From the NCBI GenBank assembly GCA_963805405.1, contig CAWDUC010000020.1:682001-746000 (forward strand): 64,000 bases of DNA. Direction: 5' to 3'. Shown piece after piece: positions 1 to 9,067 of the stretch. The position numbers and the translations under genes were made by a program. The notes beneath the pieces were generated by a model. It made no database searches. It saw nothing but the letters and a program-made list of their open reading frames with translations, and had not been told where the DNA came from. The DNA is from JAEUMG01 sp963805405 (GTDB lineage Bacteria > Pseudomonadota > Alphaproteobacteria > Rhizobiales > Aestuariivirgaceae). The number at the start of each line of letters is the position of its first letter. Within the stretch, counting starts at the first letter, position 1.

Positions 1-1
1 C

Positions 2-541
2 AGCCCCGTCATCGTCGGCCAAGTCTGGGTATTGATGCTGCACAACCCGTTTGGCCCGACAAACTACATCCTCGGGCAATTGCTCGGCTTTGACGTCACC
101 ATCAAATGGCTGACGCAATGGCCGTGGAATTTCATAGCCCTCATCCTTGCCGATGTGTGGCAGTGGACGCCCTTCATGTTCGTGATCCTGCTCGCCGGGC
201 TCACATCAATTCCGCCGCATGTCTATGAAGCAGCCGAGCTTGACGGCGTCGGGCCCTGGCTGACGTTCTGGAACATCACCATTCCCTTCCTCACCCCGAT
301 GATATTTCTGGCCCTAACGTTCCGGTTGCTCGACGCGGTACGATTGTTCGATACGATCTTCATCATGACCGGAGGCGGCCCCGGCACGTCGACCTACAGC
401 ACGTCCTTCTATCTCTACACAATCGGCTTCACGCAATTCCATCTGTCGCGCGCGACGGCCGGTGCCTGGATCTTCATGGTGCTTACCTTGTTGGTGATCA
501 TCGTCCTGGTGCGGCGCCTGCTCAAGGCGGAGGCCCGGTGA
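2..541 (+). CDS. sugar ABC transporter permease (MalF/UgpA type), 5' end outside window
   Basis: Inner-membrane permease of a CUT1-family carbohydrate importer. The frame is open from the first bases, so the start lies before the window; 179 residues are visible. They hold several hydrophobic helices and the cytoplasmic coupling loop with the EAA signature (YEAAELDGVGPW, about residue 75), which docks on the ATPase. The stop TGA shares bases with the start region of the next permease. With the second permease and ATPase downstream it forms a MalFGK-like operon; the binding protein should lie upstream of the window. The substrate cannot be read from the sequence; sugar or glycerol-phosphate is family knowledge. 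Confidence 0.93.
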   Translation, partial: SPVIVGQVWVLMLHNPFGPTNYILGQLLGFDVTIKWLTQWPWNFIALILADVWQWTPFMFVILLAGLTSIPPHVYEAAELDGVGPWLTFWNITIPFLTPMIFLALTFRLLDAVRLFDTIFIMTGGGPGTSTYSTSFYLYTIGFTQFHLSRATAGAWIFMVLTLLVIIVLVRRLLKAEAR

Positions 542-1395
542 TGGCCGCTACCGTGAAGAAGCCGGTTCGCCACTCGCGTCGTTCACGAGTACCGATCGGG
601 CGTATTCTGTTTCTCGCGGTTTGCATCGCATTCGTTCTCGCACCGCTTTACTGGGTATTCGTCACGTCGATCAAACCCAGCGACGACTATCTCGCCATCC
701 CACCGGTATGGTATCCCGCAAAGCCGACGATGGTTCACTACACCGCGGCGCTGTTCGCTTATCGAGGCCTAACCGGGCTGATAAACAGCCTGATCATCGC
801 GACATCGGCGACAATTCTGTCCTGCCTGTTCGGAACGCTGATGGCCTATAGCCTGGCGCGTTTCAACACCGGCGGTCAGCATCTTTCGTTCTGGGTCCTG
901 TCACAGCGCTTCCTGCCACCGATCGCCATCGTGTTGCCGATCTTCCTGAATTATCGGGCACTCGGCCTGAACGACACTCATATCGGCATGATCCTCGCCT
1001 ATACGGTGTTCACGCTGCCGGTTTCGGTGTGGATGATGTTTGCCTATTTCCGCGGCATGCCGCGTTCACTCGAGGAGGCTGCCCTGGTCGACGGGTGTAC
1101 GCGCTGGACGTCGTTCTGGCGCGTGGCGGTCCCGCTGGCGGCGCCGGGAATTGTCGCGGCCGGCGTATTCACATTCATCGCCTGCTGGACCGAGTTTTTC
1201 TTCGCCCTGGTGCTGACGAGCCGCGATGCCTACACGTTGCCCACCGTTTTCCGCGCCTTCCTGAGCTTCCAGGGCGCGCAATATGGCGAGGCCAGCGCGT
1301 TGGCGATCGTTTCGCTGGTGCCGTCCATCATCCTCGGCGTGCTCGTTCAGAAGCACCTCGTTCGCGGGCTGACGCTGGGTGCTATCCGTGGCTAA
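541..1395 (+). CDS. carbohydrate ABC transporter permease (MalG/UgpE type)
   Basis: Second inner-membrane permease of the same CUT1 importer, 284 residues. An N-terminal helix follows a basic stretch, further hydrophobic segments follow, and the EAA loop sits near residue 178 (EEAALVDGCTRW). I chose the ATG at 541 over the in-frame GTG at 538: it forms a TGATG junction with the upstream stop and has a GGCGGAGG ribosome site about eight bases before it. The junction implies translational coupling with the first permease. Function follows from family and neighbours; the substrate is unknown. Confidence 0.95.
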   Translation: MAATVKKPVRHSRRSRVPIGRILFLAVCIAFVLAPLYWVFVTSIKPSDDYLAIPPVWYPAKPTMVHYTAALFAYRGLTGLINSLIIATSATILSCLFGTLMAYSLARFNTGGQHLSFWVLSQRFLPPIAIVLPIFLNYRALGLNDTHIGMILAYTVFTLPVSVWMMFAYFRGMPRSLEEAALVDGCTRWTSFWRVAVPLAAPGIVAAGVFTFIACWTEFFFALVLTSRDAYTLPTVFRAFLSFQGAQYGEASALAIVSLVPSIILGVLVQKHLVRGLTLGAIRG

Positions 1396-1407
1396 GGGAT
1401 CAGTTTA

Positions 1408-2481
1408 ATGGCAGAGGTCAGAGTCACCGAATTGCACAAGCATTTCGGTGCCGTACATGCGGTCCGAGGGATCAACCTCGACATTCCCGACGGCGAGTTC
1501 ACGGTGCTGGTGGGTCCTTCCGGTTGCGGCAAGAGCACGCTTTTGCGGACTATCGCAGGCCTCGAGGAAATCACCGACGGCGAAATCGCAATCGGCGGCG
1601 ATGTCGTCAATGACATGCGGCCGCGCGACCGCGACGTGGCGATGGTGTTCCAGGATTATGCGCTTTATCCGCATATGACGGCGCGTGCCAATATCGGCTT
1701 CGGACTCAAGGCGCGGAAAATGCCGCCGGCCGAAATCGAACAGCGCGTCGCGCGTGCGGCGTCGATGCTCGGCATCAATGCCCTTCTCGACCGTCTGCCG
1801 CGGCAATTGTCCGGCGGCCAGCGCCAGCGCGTCGCCATCGGCCGCGCGATCGTCCGGAATCCAAAAGTGTTCCTGTTCGACGAGCCATTGTCCAATCTCG
1901 ATGCCCAGCTTCGCGACGAGATGCGCGGAGAAATCAAGCGACTCCACCAGGAAATCGACACCACGATGATCTATGTCACGCATGACCAGATCGAGGCGAT
2001 GACGCTCGCCGATCGGATCGTGCTGATGCGCGATGGCGTCATCGAACAGCAGGGCGCGCCGCTCGATCTGTTCGAAAGACCCGCGACCCGCTTCGTCGCC
2101 GGCTTCCTCGGCTCGCCGAAGATGAATTTCATTCCAGGTAAACTCGCGCGGGATGGCGGCGATCGCGTCGTACTGAACGACGGCACCAGCCTGCCCCTCC
2201 CGGCAGGTCGTCTTGCCACCAATACTCCGCCCGCGGATGTCTCTTTAGGGCTGCGGCCGGAGCATATCAGCCGGGCAGCAGGAGACTTGGCGCCCGGAAT
2301 TGCGCGGCTCGATGCCACCGTCGACCTCCTGCAACCGACGGGATCGCGGACTTTTGCCACGTTCGATATTGGCGGCGTTCCGGTCATCGCCGAACTGCAG
2401 GCTCACGACGTGAGCCGCGTTGGGGAGAAGATTGCGCTGGCGCTCAACCTGAACCGCGCATCGATTTTCGCCGCGCGATAG
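1408..2481 (+). CDS. ABC transporter ATP-binding protein (UgpC/MalK family)
   Basis: ATPase of the CUT1 importer, 357 residues, cytoplasmic and membrane-associated. Visible motifs are Walker A GPSGCGKST (36-44), Q-loop Gln82, signature LSGGQ (134-138), Walker B FLFDEP (155-160) and the H-loop His192. The C-terminal part from about residue 235 has the length and character of the TOBE/OB regulatory domain of MalK-type ATPases, which often serve several permease pairs. It begins 12 bases after the upstream permease stop and closes the operon; the next gene is convergent. Confidence 0.95.
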   Translation: MAEVRVTELHKHFGAVHAVRGINLDIPDGEFTVLVGPSGCGKSTLLRTIAGLEEITDGEIAIGGDVVNDMRPRDRDVAMVFQDYALYPHMTARANIGFGLKARKMPPAEIEQRVARAASMLGINALLDRLPRQLSGGQRQRVAIGRAIVRNPKVFLFDEPLSNLDAQLRDEMRGEIKRLHQEIDTTMIYVTHDQIEAMTLADRIVLMRDGVIEQQGAPLDLFERPATRFVAGFLGSPKMNFIPGKLARDGGDRVVLNDGTSLPLPAGRLATNTPPADVSLGLRPEHISRAAGDLAPGIARLDATVDLLQPTGSRTFATFDIGGVPVIAELQAHDVSRVGEKIALALNLNRASIFAAR

Positions 2482-2523
2482 CGAAAAGGCGCTCTAAAGG
2501 TCATCCACGCAGAGCCGTTCGAG

Positions 2524-2554
2524 GCATCGCTTTCGCGATGCACCTGCGAGGTGC
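2524..2554. terminator. tandem stem-loops between convergent genes
   Basis: Two perfect hairpins sit back to back: GCATCGC-TTTC-GCGATGC (2524-2541), then GCACCT-GCG-AGGTGC (2540-2554), sharing two bases. They lie between the ABC ATPase and the convergent pleD, 43 bases after the first stop and just before the second. There is no long T run, so intrinsic termination is possible but not proven. Confidence 0.45.
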
Positions 2555-2557
2555 GTG

Positions 2558-3926
2558 CTAGGCTGCTGCCGAGACGATGCGGTTGCGGCCCTCGTGCTTG
2601 GCGCGATAAAGCGCCTCATCAGCACGCTTGAGAATATCCGACGCGCGATCGCCCAGGCCCTCATAACCGGCAACGCCGATCGAGACCGTGACGGTCAGAG
2701 GCAAGGATTTTCCGCCGGATCGGAAACGGCTTGGCGGAAACTGCGCGCAGAACTCGCTCGGCGATCTTCTCGGCCACGCGCGGCTCGGTATCGGGCAATA
2801 CGACGATGAATTCCTCGCCACCGGTACGGCACGCCATGTCGACATTGCGCACATTGCGCTTGATACGATTTGAGAGTTCCTGGAGAACGCGGTCGCCGAC
2901 ATCATGGCCGTAGGTATCGTTCACGGCCTTGAAGTGATCGGCATCGAGCGCGATCACTGAAACGCAGCGCTGGCGGCTGGCGGCGTTATCGACCAGCATA
3001 GCCATCTGGCCTTCCATGTAGCGGCGATTATAGAGGCCGGTCAGCGGATCGGTAACCGCCATCTCGATCGAGGCCTGAACATTGTTGCGGAGTTTCTCCG
3101 CATAGCGCCAGCGGCGCACCTGTGTATTGACGCGGGCCAAGAGCTCCTGGCGGTCGACGGGACGGATGAGATAGTCGTTCACGCCCATGTCGAGACCGCG
3201 CATCAGGCGTTGGTGGTCGTCCGGATCGACGACGATGAGGATCGGCGTCTGGCGGGTGCGCTCGAGCGACTTAAATTGCGAGCAGACGCGAAGGCCGTCG
3301 ACATTCTCCATGTCAAGATTGACGATGATGAGTTCGTAGACATTCTCGCCGGCATTGATGACCGCTGCCTGCGGGTCGTCGATGACGGTCACTTCATGGC
3401 GGCCTTCAAGCGCCGACTTGATGCGCTCGGCTCCGGCCGCGCGGTTGTCTACGACGAGAATGCGGCCGCGGCGCATCTCATTGTCGCCCCTGCCCTCGCC
3501 CAGCAAGGTCAGGGTGTCGCTTGAGATCGAGCGGGCACGCAATTCATCGGTGAGCATCTTCAGCCGCACCAGGCTCTTGAGGCGGCAGAAGAGCGAAAGG
3601 TCGTTCACCGGCTTGGTGAGGAAATCATCGGCGCCGGCTTCGAGGCCACGCACGCGGTCTTCCGGCTGGTCGAGGGCGGTGACCATGATCACCGGAATAT
3701 GCTGCGTCTGGGTGTCGGACTTGATGCGCTTGCAGACTTCGATACCGTCAATGCCGGGCATCATCACGTCGAGCAACACGATATCGGGCTTGGTGCGCTG
3801 CACCGATTCGAGCGCATCGACGCCGTTCATGGCGGTCACGACCTCAAAATATTCGGCGGCGAGCTTGGCCTCGAGCAACCTCACATTGGCGAGAATGTCG
3901 TCGACGACGAGTACGCGGGCGGTCAT
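2558..3926 (-). CDS. pleD: PleD: two-receiver diguanylate cyclase response regulator (one frameshift)
   Basis: Makes cyclic di-GMP from two GTP. In Caulobacter the protein acts in polar development and is controlled by DivJ/DivK. Order: first receiver with phospho-acceptor Asp53 (LLDVMMPG), second degenerate receiver at about 155-270, then a GGDEF domain with catalytic GGEEF near residue 370 and a preceding RNVD that fits the inhibitory RxxD site. The frame breaks near 2700, at a four-A run on the coding strand; dropping one base joins it to the rest of the GGDEF domain and gives 455 residues, the usual PleD length. Its ATG overlaps the divK stop (ATGA). I infer a sequencing error. Confidence 0.93.
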
Positions 3927-4327
3927 TGCGGTGCCTTCAGGAAGCTATCAACGGTCTGCAGGAAACCCATTACCGAGATCGGCTTGGAGATGTAGGCCTC
4001 GCAGCCGCCCTCGCGAATCTTCTCTTCATCGCCCTTCATGGCGAAGGCGGTGACGGCGATGACCGGGATGCGACGAAGTTCGTCGTCTTCCTTCAGCCAC
4101 TTCGTCACCTCGATGCCCGATACCTCGGGCAGCTGGATATCCATCAGGATCAGGTCGGGCATGTGCTGGCGGGCGATGTCGAGCGCCGACAATCCATCGC
4201 GCGTCTGGAGCACCCGATAGCCATGGGCCTCGAGAAGATCGTGAAAGAGCTTCATATTGAGCTCGTTGTCCTCGACGACGAGGACGGTCTTCTGGGCTGC
4301 AGGGACGGGTCCCGGCGTGTTCATCAT
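3923..4327 (-). CDS. divK: DivK single-domain response regulator
   Basis: A CheY-like receiver with no output domain, 134 residues. In alphaproteobacteria DivK relays phosphate from the kinases PleC/DivJ and controls the CckA-CtrA pathway through DivL. Acidic residues (VEDNE), the phospho-acceptor Asp in LILMDIQLP, the T of AVTAFA and the Lys of SKPI are all present. Of several possible starts I chose the ATG at 4327 because an AAAGGGTGGG ribosome site lies directly before it. It is the first gene of a two-gene operon with pleD, the classic arrangement. Confidence 0.95.
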   Translation of the reverse strand: MMNTPGPVPAAQKTVLVVEDNELNMKLFHDLLEAHGYRVLQTRDGLSALDIARQHMPDLILMDIQLPEVSGIEVTKWLKEDDELRRIPVIAVTAFAMKGDEEKIREGGCEAYISKPISVMGFLQTVDSFLKAPQ

Positions 4328-4523
4328 TCCCACCCTTTGGGTCGCTGCGGAAGTCACGGCTGGCGTCTCTCTGTTCGGGTTTGTATATCAACGCTCAAAG
4401 CGCTGAAGCTGCAGGGCCCTCTCCCCGCGCCTTAGCCGAGTCTCATCCGATTCCGTAAACCAAGCGTTTAACAGGCTTGATTTCAGGCCACCATGCACGA
4501 TCTTAGTTAACTCGAAGCAACCC

Positions 4524-4811
4524 ATGCCGCTCAAGACTTCACAATCCGCTCCCGACGCCGAGGTCATCGCCTTGAATTGTCTCGGTTTTCTTGCCGAAGA
4601 CGGCGAGAGGCTCGGGCGCTTCCTGGCAATCAGCGGGGTGTCGCCGCAGAACCTCCGGGCACAGGCAAGCGAGCCCTCCTTCCTCGCCGGCGTGCTGGAC
4701 TACCTTCTTGCCGACGAAAAGCTGTTCCTGGCTTTCAGCGAAAACCAGGATCTCAAGCCCGAATTTGTGATGGCAGCGCGACGGCGCTTGCCGGGAGCGG
4801 CATCATGCTGA
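4524..4811 (+). CDS. DUF3572 family protein
   Basis: A 95-residue, mainly helical protein of the DUF3572 family found in alphaproteobacteria, often near divK/pleD; its function is unknown. The recognisable core runs from AEVIALNCLGFLAEDGERL to the conserved FLAFSENQ and PEFV segments. No signal peptide or membrane helix. It is divergent from divK, with a 196-base shared upstream region, and its last seven bases overlap the start of the HAD gene, so the two are probably cotranslated. Confidence 0.85.
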   Translation: MPLKTSQSAPDAEVIALNCLGFLAEDGERLGRFLAISGVSPQNLRAQASEPSFLAGVLDYLLADEKLFLAFSENQDLKPEFVMAARRRLPGAASC

Positions 4812-5470
4812 GCGACGTAACACGCGGCCAACTCGACGACTTGGCGCTGACGCGCCGCGACCGGCTGGTGATCTGCGATGTCGACGAGGTGGTCGTGCAC
4901 TTCACGCGCGCGCTCGAAATCTATCTCGGCGAGCGCGATTTATGGCTCGATACGTCGAGCTTCGCACTGAACGGAAATATCCGACGCCAGATCGGCAATG
5001 ATCCCATTGCCGCGTCCGAAGTCGGCAAGCTCATCGATGATTTCTTCATAACGCGCACGCGCCATCTCGAGCCGATCGACGGGGCAATCGATTCGCTGCT
5101 GGCGATTGCCGGGCATGCCGAGGTCGTCCTCCTCACCAACCTGCCGCATCACAGCGGCGATGCGCGGCGCGAGAACCTCCGCGCGCATGGCTTAGAATTC
5201 CCCGTCATCACCAATTCTGGACCGAAAGGACCAGCGATCAAGGCGCTCGCCGCGATGGTGGACGGCCCCGTCGTATTCATCGACGACAGTCCCTCATTCA
5301 TCGCATCGGCCTATGAACATGTGCCGCATGCGCGTCTCGTCCACTTCCTTCACGACGAACGCTTTGCGCGTCATCTCGAACCGGTCGACTATGTCTCGCT
5401 GCGGACGGGAAGCTGGAACGAGGCACGGCCACATATCATCACCGAGCTTGGTGGACAGCCGGCGCAATAG
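4805..5470 (+). CDS. HAD-like hydrolase
   Basis: Haloacid-dehalogenase superfamily protein, 221 residues, cytoplasmic. Motif I is CDVDEV (nucleophile Asp plus second Asp), motif II LLTNL, a lysine precedes the last core strand (GPKGPAIK), and motif IV is VVFIDDSPS, so the catalytic set looks complete. The substrate cannot be deduced. The ATG at 4805 overlaps the end of the DUF3572 gene by seven bases. Phosphatase activity is the likeliest role, by family. Confidence 0.85.
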   Translation: MLSDVTRGQLDDLALTRRDRLVICDVDEVVVHFTRALEIYLGERDLWLDTSSFALNGNIRRQIGNDPIAASEVGKLIDDFFITRTRHLEPIDGAIDSLLAIAGHAEVVLLTNLPHHSGDARRENLRAHGLEFPVITNSGPKGPAIKALAAMVDGPVVFIDDSPSFIASAYEHVPHARLVHFLHDERFARHLEPVDYVSLRTGSWNEARPHIITELGGQPAQ

Positions 5471-5508
5471 TAGATCAATCATCGGAAACACACAGAGGAA
5501 GATCCACC

Positions 5509-6637
5509 ATGAAGAAGCGTGGAACGGCAAGGAAGCTCATTACGTCACTATTGGCCGCGTCTGTGCTGGGCGGCGTCCTGTCGCCAGCCGTTGCATGCAC
5601 GTCTATGGTGTTCAAGGCGAAGGACGGGACCGGCATTTACGCACGCACGATGGAATGGGGCGCGTCTGACCTCAAATCGGAAATGGTCCTCGTGCCCCGC
5701 GCAATGCCTTTTGCATCAGCGCTCGGCGACGGGAAGACGGGGATGGCCTGGAAAAATGCCTATGGCTTTGTCGGCATCAATGCCGGCGGCCTGCCCTATG
5801 CAACCGACGGCATGAACGAAGCCGGTCTGACCGTCGGCGCCTTGTTCTTTCCGGGCTTTGCGGAGTTCCAGGAATCGAGTGCGGACCAACAGTCAGTGAC
5901 GATCAGCAGCGTCGATATCGTCAACTATCTTTTAAGCAACTTCAAGACGGTCGAGGAGGTGCGCAAGGCAATGCCTAAAATTCGTGTGGTGCGCAATGCC
6001 GACATCGAGAAGGAGTTCGGTACGCCGGTGCCGCTGCATCATGTCGCCACCGACGCAACCGGTGCCTCGATCGTCATCGAATATACAGCCGCCGGCCTTA
6101 CGATCTTCGACAACAAGGTGGGCGTCATGACGAATTCCCCGGCCTATGATTGGCATCTCCTCAATTTGCGCAATTATGCCAATCTCAAGCCAAGCGGCGC
6201 TGCGCCAGATCGCAGCATAGACGGGGTGTCCCTGGCGCCATTCGGAGCCGGGAGTGGCATGCTCGGGATTGCCCGGCGATTTCACGCCGCCGTCGCGATT
6301 CATCCGCGCCGTCGCCTTTGTAAATACCATGGAGCCGGTCAAGGATGCAGCCGAAGCTGTCGACGCGGCGGCCACGATGCTGAACAACTTCGATATCCCG
6401 AAGGGCCTGGTGCGCGAAGGCGCCAGCCCGGAAGACTTTCACCTCGGCTACACGCAATGGTCGGTCATCGCCGACACCAGTCACAAGGTCTATTATTACT
6501 GGACCATGTACGACCGGCGGATGCGCAGCGTTGACCTGGGCAAGCTCGATTTCGCAGCTCCTCGACCATCGTCCTTTCCGCTGGACCGCGAGCGGTTACA
6601 GGACATCGAGGACCGTTCGGGGGATTTTCCGCGCTGA
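5509..6637 (+). CDS. choloylglycine hydrolase / penicillin V acylase-like Ntn hydrolase, copy 1 (frameshifted)
   Basis: Exported linear-amide C-N hydrolase. A signal peptide ends right before Cys30 (PAVA then CTSMVF), which becomes the N-terminal nucleophile after cleavage. Other family landmarks are the Arg in YARTMEW, the Asp in ATDGMNEAG, and MTNSPAYDWHLLNLRNY. The frame breaks near 6269 in a GGG run; dropping one base restores GMLGLPGDFTPPSRF, which matches the copy at 16953. A second slip near 6558 is likely: shifted, the C-terminus reads like copy 2 and could run to 6681. Substrates in this family include bile-salt conjugates, penicillin V and acyl-homoserine lactones; which applies is unknown. 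Confidence 0.85.
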
Positions 6638-6697
6638 TCGTCGTGGTAGATGAGAAGTACTGCGGCGTAGGTAACCTCTGATTGAGGCGGCGATAGC

Positions 6698-7023
6698 GAT
6701 TGGAAACTTGTCCTCGAGGAGCAACGCGCTCCCAGCGGCCTTCCCGTGTGGTCCAATCCCCTCACTTTTCTTCGCGTGCCGAAATCTCCAATCTCCGCAT
6801 GGATCCTTCCGAGCGCGCCGACATCGACTCGGACCAGTATGTCGGTTGGCTGATGAAGAATACTTAAGTCATCACGACGGGGATAATGAGGGCCAGGGCT
6901 CATCTCGAGACTTTCGTGGAAGACCCGCCGAGCCAGGCGCCGGCGAACTTCTCGATCGACCATGTTCGCTGGAGCGTCGACGATCGGATCAAGGAAAACG
7001 CCGCGAAGGGCGGCAGCAACTGA
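6698..7023 (+). pseudogene. C-terminal relic of a third arylsulfatase
   Basis: Translating 6698-7023, with one shift at about 6783, gives about 108 residues that track the end of the two intact sulfatases nearby: DWKLVLEEQ, then PVWSNP, then ISNLRMDPSERAD, then a PPSQAPANFSIDHV segment like the PPRQKPGSFNLENV of the 14542 gene. An in-frame TAA at 6865-6867 interrupts it. No N-terminal four fifths, FGly motif or start is present; the relic abuts the 3' end of choloylglycine hydrolase copy 1. A weak extension upstream to about 6645 is possible. This region (6638-7251) holds no other gene that I can support. Confidence 0.72.
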
Positions 7024-7251
7024 GTCCACATACCATGTCGCCAGCGCTGAGGCGGAACTAGGCGAGATTCAATTGCCGGACGAGGCTGGCTCAAACGCAA
7101 ATGTATGACTTGACATCCAGAGACAGGGAGGGTCACGCTGAGACATGGCGACATGGGTGGAGTCAGTCTCTGCCCGACGGCGTCATACGGGTGTTCAAAT
7201 CATCTGGTGTGTAGGAGGCGCGAAAGCGTGCTCCGTTTTTGGGAGGCTCCA

Positions 7252-8944
7252 ATGATCCTTAGAACCATTCGATGGCTGGCGCTGGCGGCGCTCGCCACAT
7301 TCTTGGCGCTCGGGCCGCAGCTTTCGTCTCCGGTGCGAGCCCAAGACAATAGCAAGCCAAACATTCTCTTCATCATGGGCGATGATGTCGGCGTATTCAA
7401 TATCGGCGCCTATCACCAGGGCATCATGTCGGGCAAGACGCCGAATCTCGACCGGCTGGCTTCGCAAGGCATGCGCTTCACCGACTATTATGCCGAAGCA
7501 AGCTGCACGGCAGGCCGCGCCAATTTCATCACCGGCGAATTGCCGATCCGTACCGGAATGACGACGGTCGGCCAGGCGGGTGCCGATGTCGGACTGCCGG
7601 CGCAGGCGCCGACAATCGCGACCGCGCTGAAATCCTTGGGCTACACCACCGGCCAATTCGGCAAGAACCATCTGGGCGATCTGAACAAGTACCTGCCCTG
7701 CGTGCATGGCTTCGATCAGTTCTTCGGATATCTCTATCACCTCGACGCCATGTCGGATCCCTACTGGTTTTCGTATCCGACTGATCCGGCGATCCGCAAT
7801 TCTGTCGGCCCGCGCAACCTGGTGCGCTGCGAAGCGAGCGACACGGATGATCCGACTGTCGACCCGCGATGGGGCAAGGTCGGGAAGCAGAAACTTGTCG
7901 ATGAAGGACCGCTGGCGCCCGGACCCGACACCGGCCGCACACCCTATGGCGGCGAAGGCGAAGGCGTCGCAGGCGCCAAATACGACATGACGACCTTCGA
8001 TGAGGAACTCGTCAAGGAGTCGATCGCCTTCATGAAGAAGGCGAAAGATCAGGGAAAGCCTTTCTTCCTTTGGCACAATACCACGCGCATGCACGTCTTC
8101 ACGTTCCTCTCGCAAAAGTACAAGGCGATGATGAACCCCGAGACCAATTACGGCATGGAAGAAGCCGGCATGGCGCAGCTCGATGACTCGGTCGGCACTT
8201 TGTTGAAGTCGCTGGACGACATGGGTATCGCCGAAAACACCATCGTGGTCTTCTCGACAGACAATGGTGCCGAGGTGTTCACCTGGCCGGATGGGGGCGC
8301 AACGCCGTTCAAAGGCACCAAGGGGACTGCCTACGAAGGCGGCTTCCGGGTTCCGGCGATCATTCGCTGGCCTGGCAAGGTGGCGCCTGGCAAGATCGAG
8401 AACGGCCTCGATCAGCGGACTCGACTGGTTTCCAACCTTCCTCGCGGCGGCGGGCGATGCCAACATCGTCGATGAGCTGAAGGCTGGCAAAGACCTCAAC
8501 GGCACCAACTACAAGGTCCATCTTGACGGCTACGACCAGACCGATCTGCTCACCGGAGCCGGGCCATCTAAGCGGCACGAGATCTGGTATTTCGTGGAAA
8601 CCAATCTGGGCGGTCTCAGACTCGACGAGTTCAAGTTCCGCTTCTTCGACCAGCCCGACGGCTGGCCGGGACCGAAGGTGCCATTGAACATGCCGATCAT
8701 GGTCAACATCAAGCAGGACCCGTTCGAGAGGACACCATCCACCAATCTTCTCGAAGGGGCGCCTGGATACATGGACATGTTCATGGCGCGTGAATTCTGG
8801 CGCTTCGTCTATGTTCAGCAAAAGGTCGCCGCACTTGCCCAGACCGCGATCGAGTTCCCGCCCATGCAGAAAGGAGCGTCCTTCAATCTGGCGGCCGTCA
8901 AGGCGCAGATCGAAGAGGCGATCCGTAATAAACCGGGTAACTAG
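7252..8944 (+). CDS. arylsulfatase, exported, formylglycine type (one frameshift)
   Basis: Periplasmic type I sulfatase, about 563 residues, hydrolysing sulfate esters. The signal peptide covers about residues 1-31. The FGly motif is CTAGR (Cys85), to be oxidised by a formylglycine-generating enzyme that is not in the window. Metal and sulfate ligands are visible in FIMGDDVG, FGKNHLGD and STDNGAE. The frame breaks near 8410; removing one base turns the sequence into NGLISGLDWFPTF and gives the rest of the domain. The start is ATG 7252, with GGGAGG seven bases before it. It pairs with the sulfatase at 14542. The natural substrate is unknown. Confidence 0.92.
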
Positions 8945-8961
8945 GCGTTATCGCTAACTGC

Positions 8962-9000
8962 ATTTGGGCGCGGTCAAATGCGGCCGCGCCCAAATCTTTT
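8962..9000 (+). terminator. rho-independent terminator after the sulfatase
   Basis: A perfect 12-base stem ATTTGGGCGCGG / CCGCGCCCAAAT (8962-8973 and 8984-8995) with a ten-base loop is followed by CTTTT. It separates the sulfatase from the amidohydrolase gene. Confidence 0.85.
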
Positions 9001-9067
9001 GCACCAAAGGCTCGACGATCCCGCCCGCTCGGCCTAGCGTGTCGTCAGCAATTCTTTCAGGTGACTC

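Noticed and set aside
4328..4523. Possible CtrA box (GTAAACC...TTTAAC) between divK and the DUF3572 gene
   Set aside because: Half-sites are off the TTAA-N7-TTAA spacing by one base and the first half is imperfect, so I do not claim a site.
7110..7140. TTGACA at 7110-7115 upstream of the first sulfatase
   Set aside because: No -10 element lies at a suitable distance, so it is not called as a promoter.
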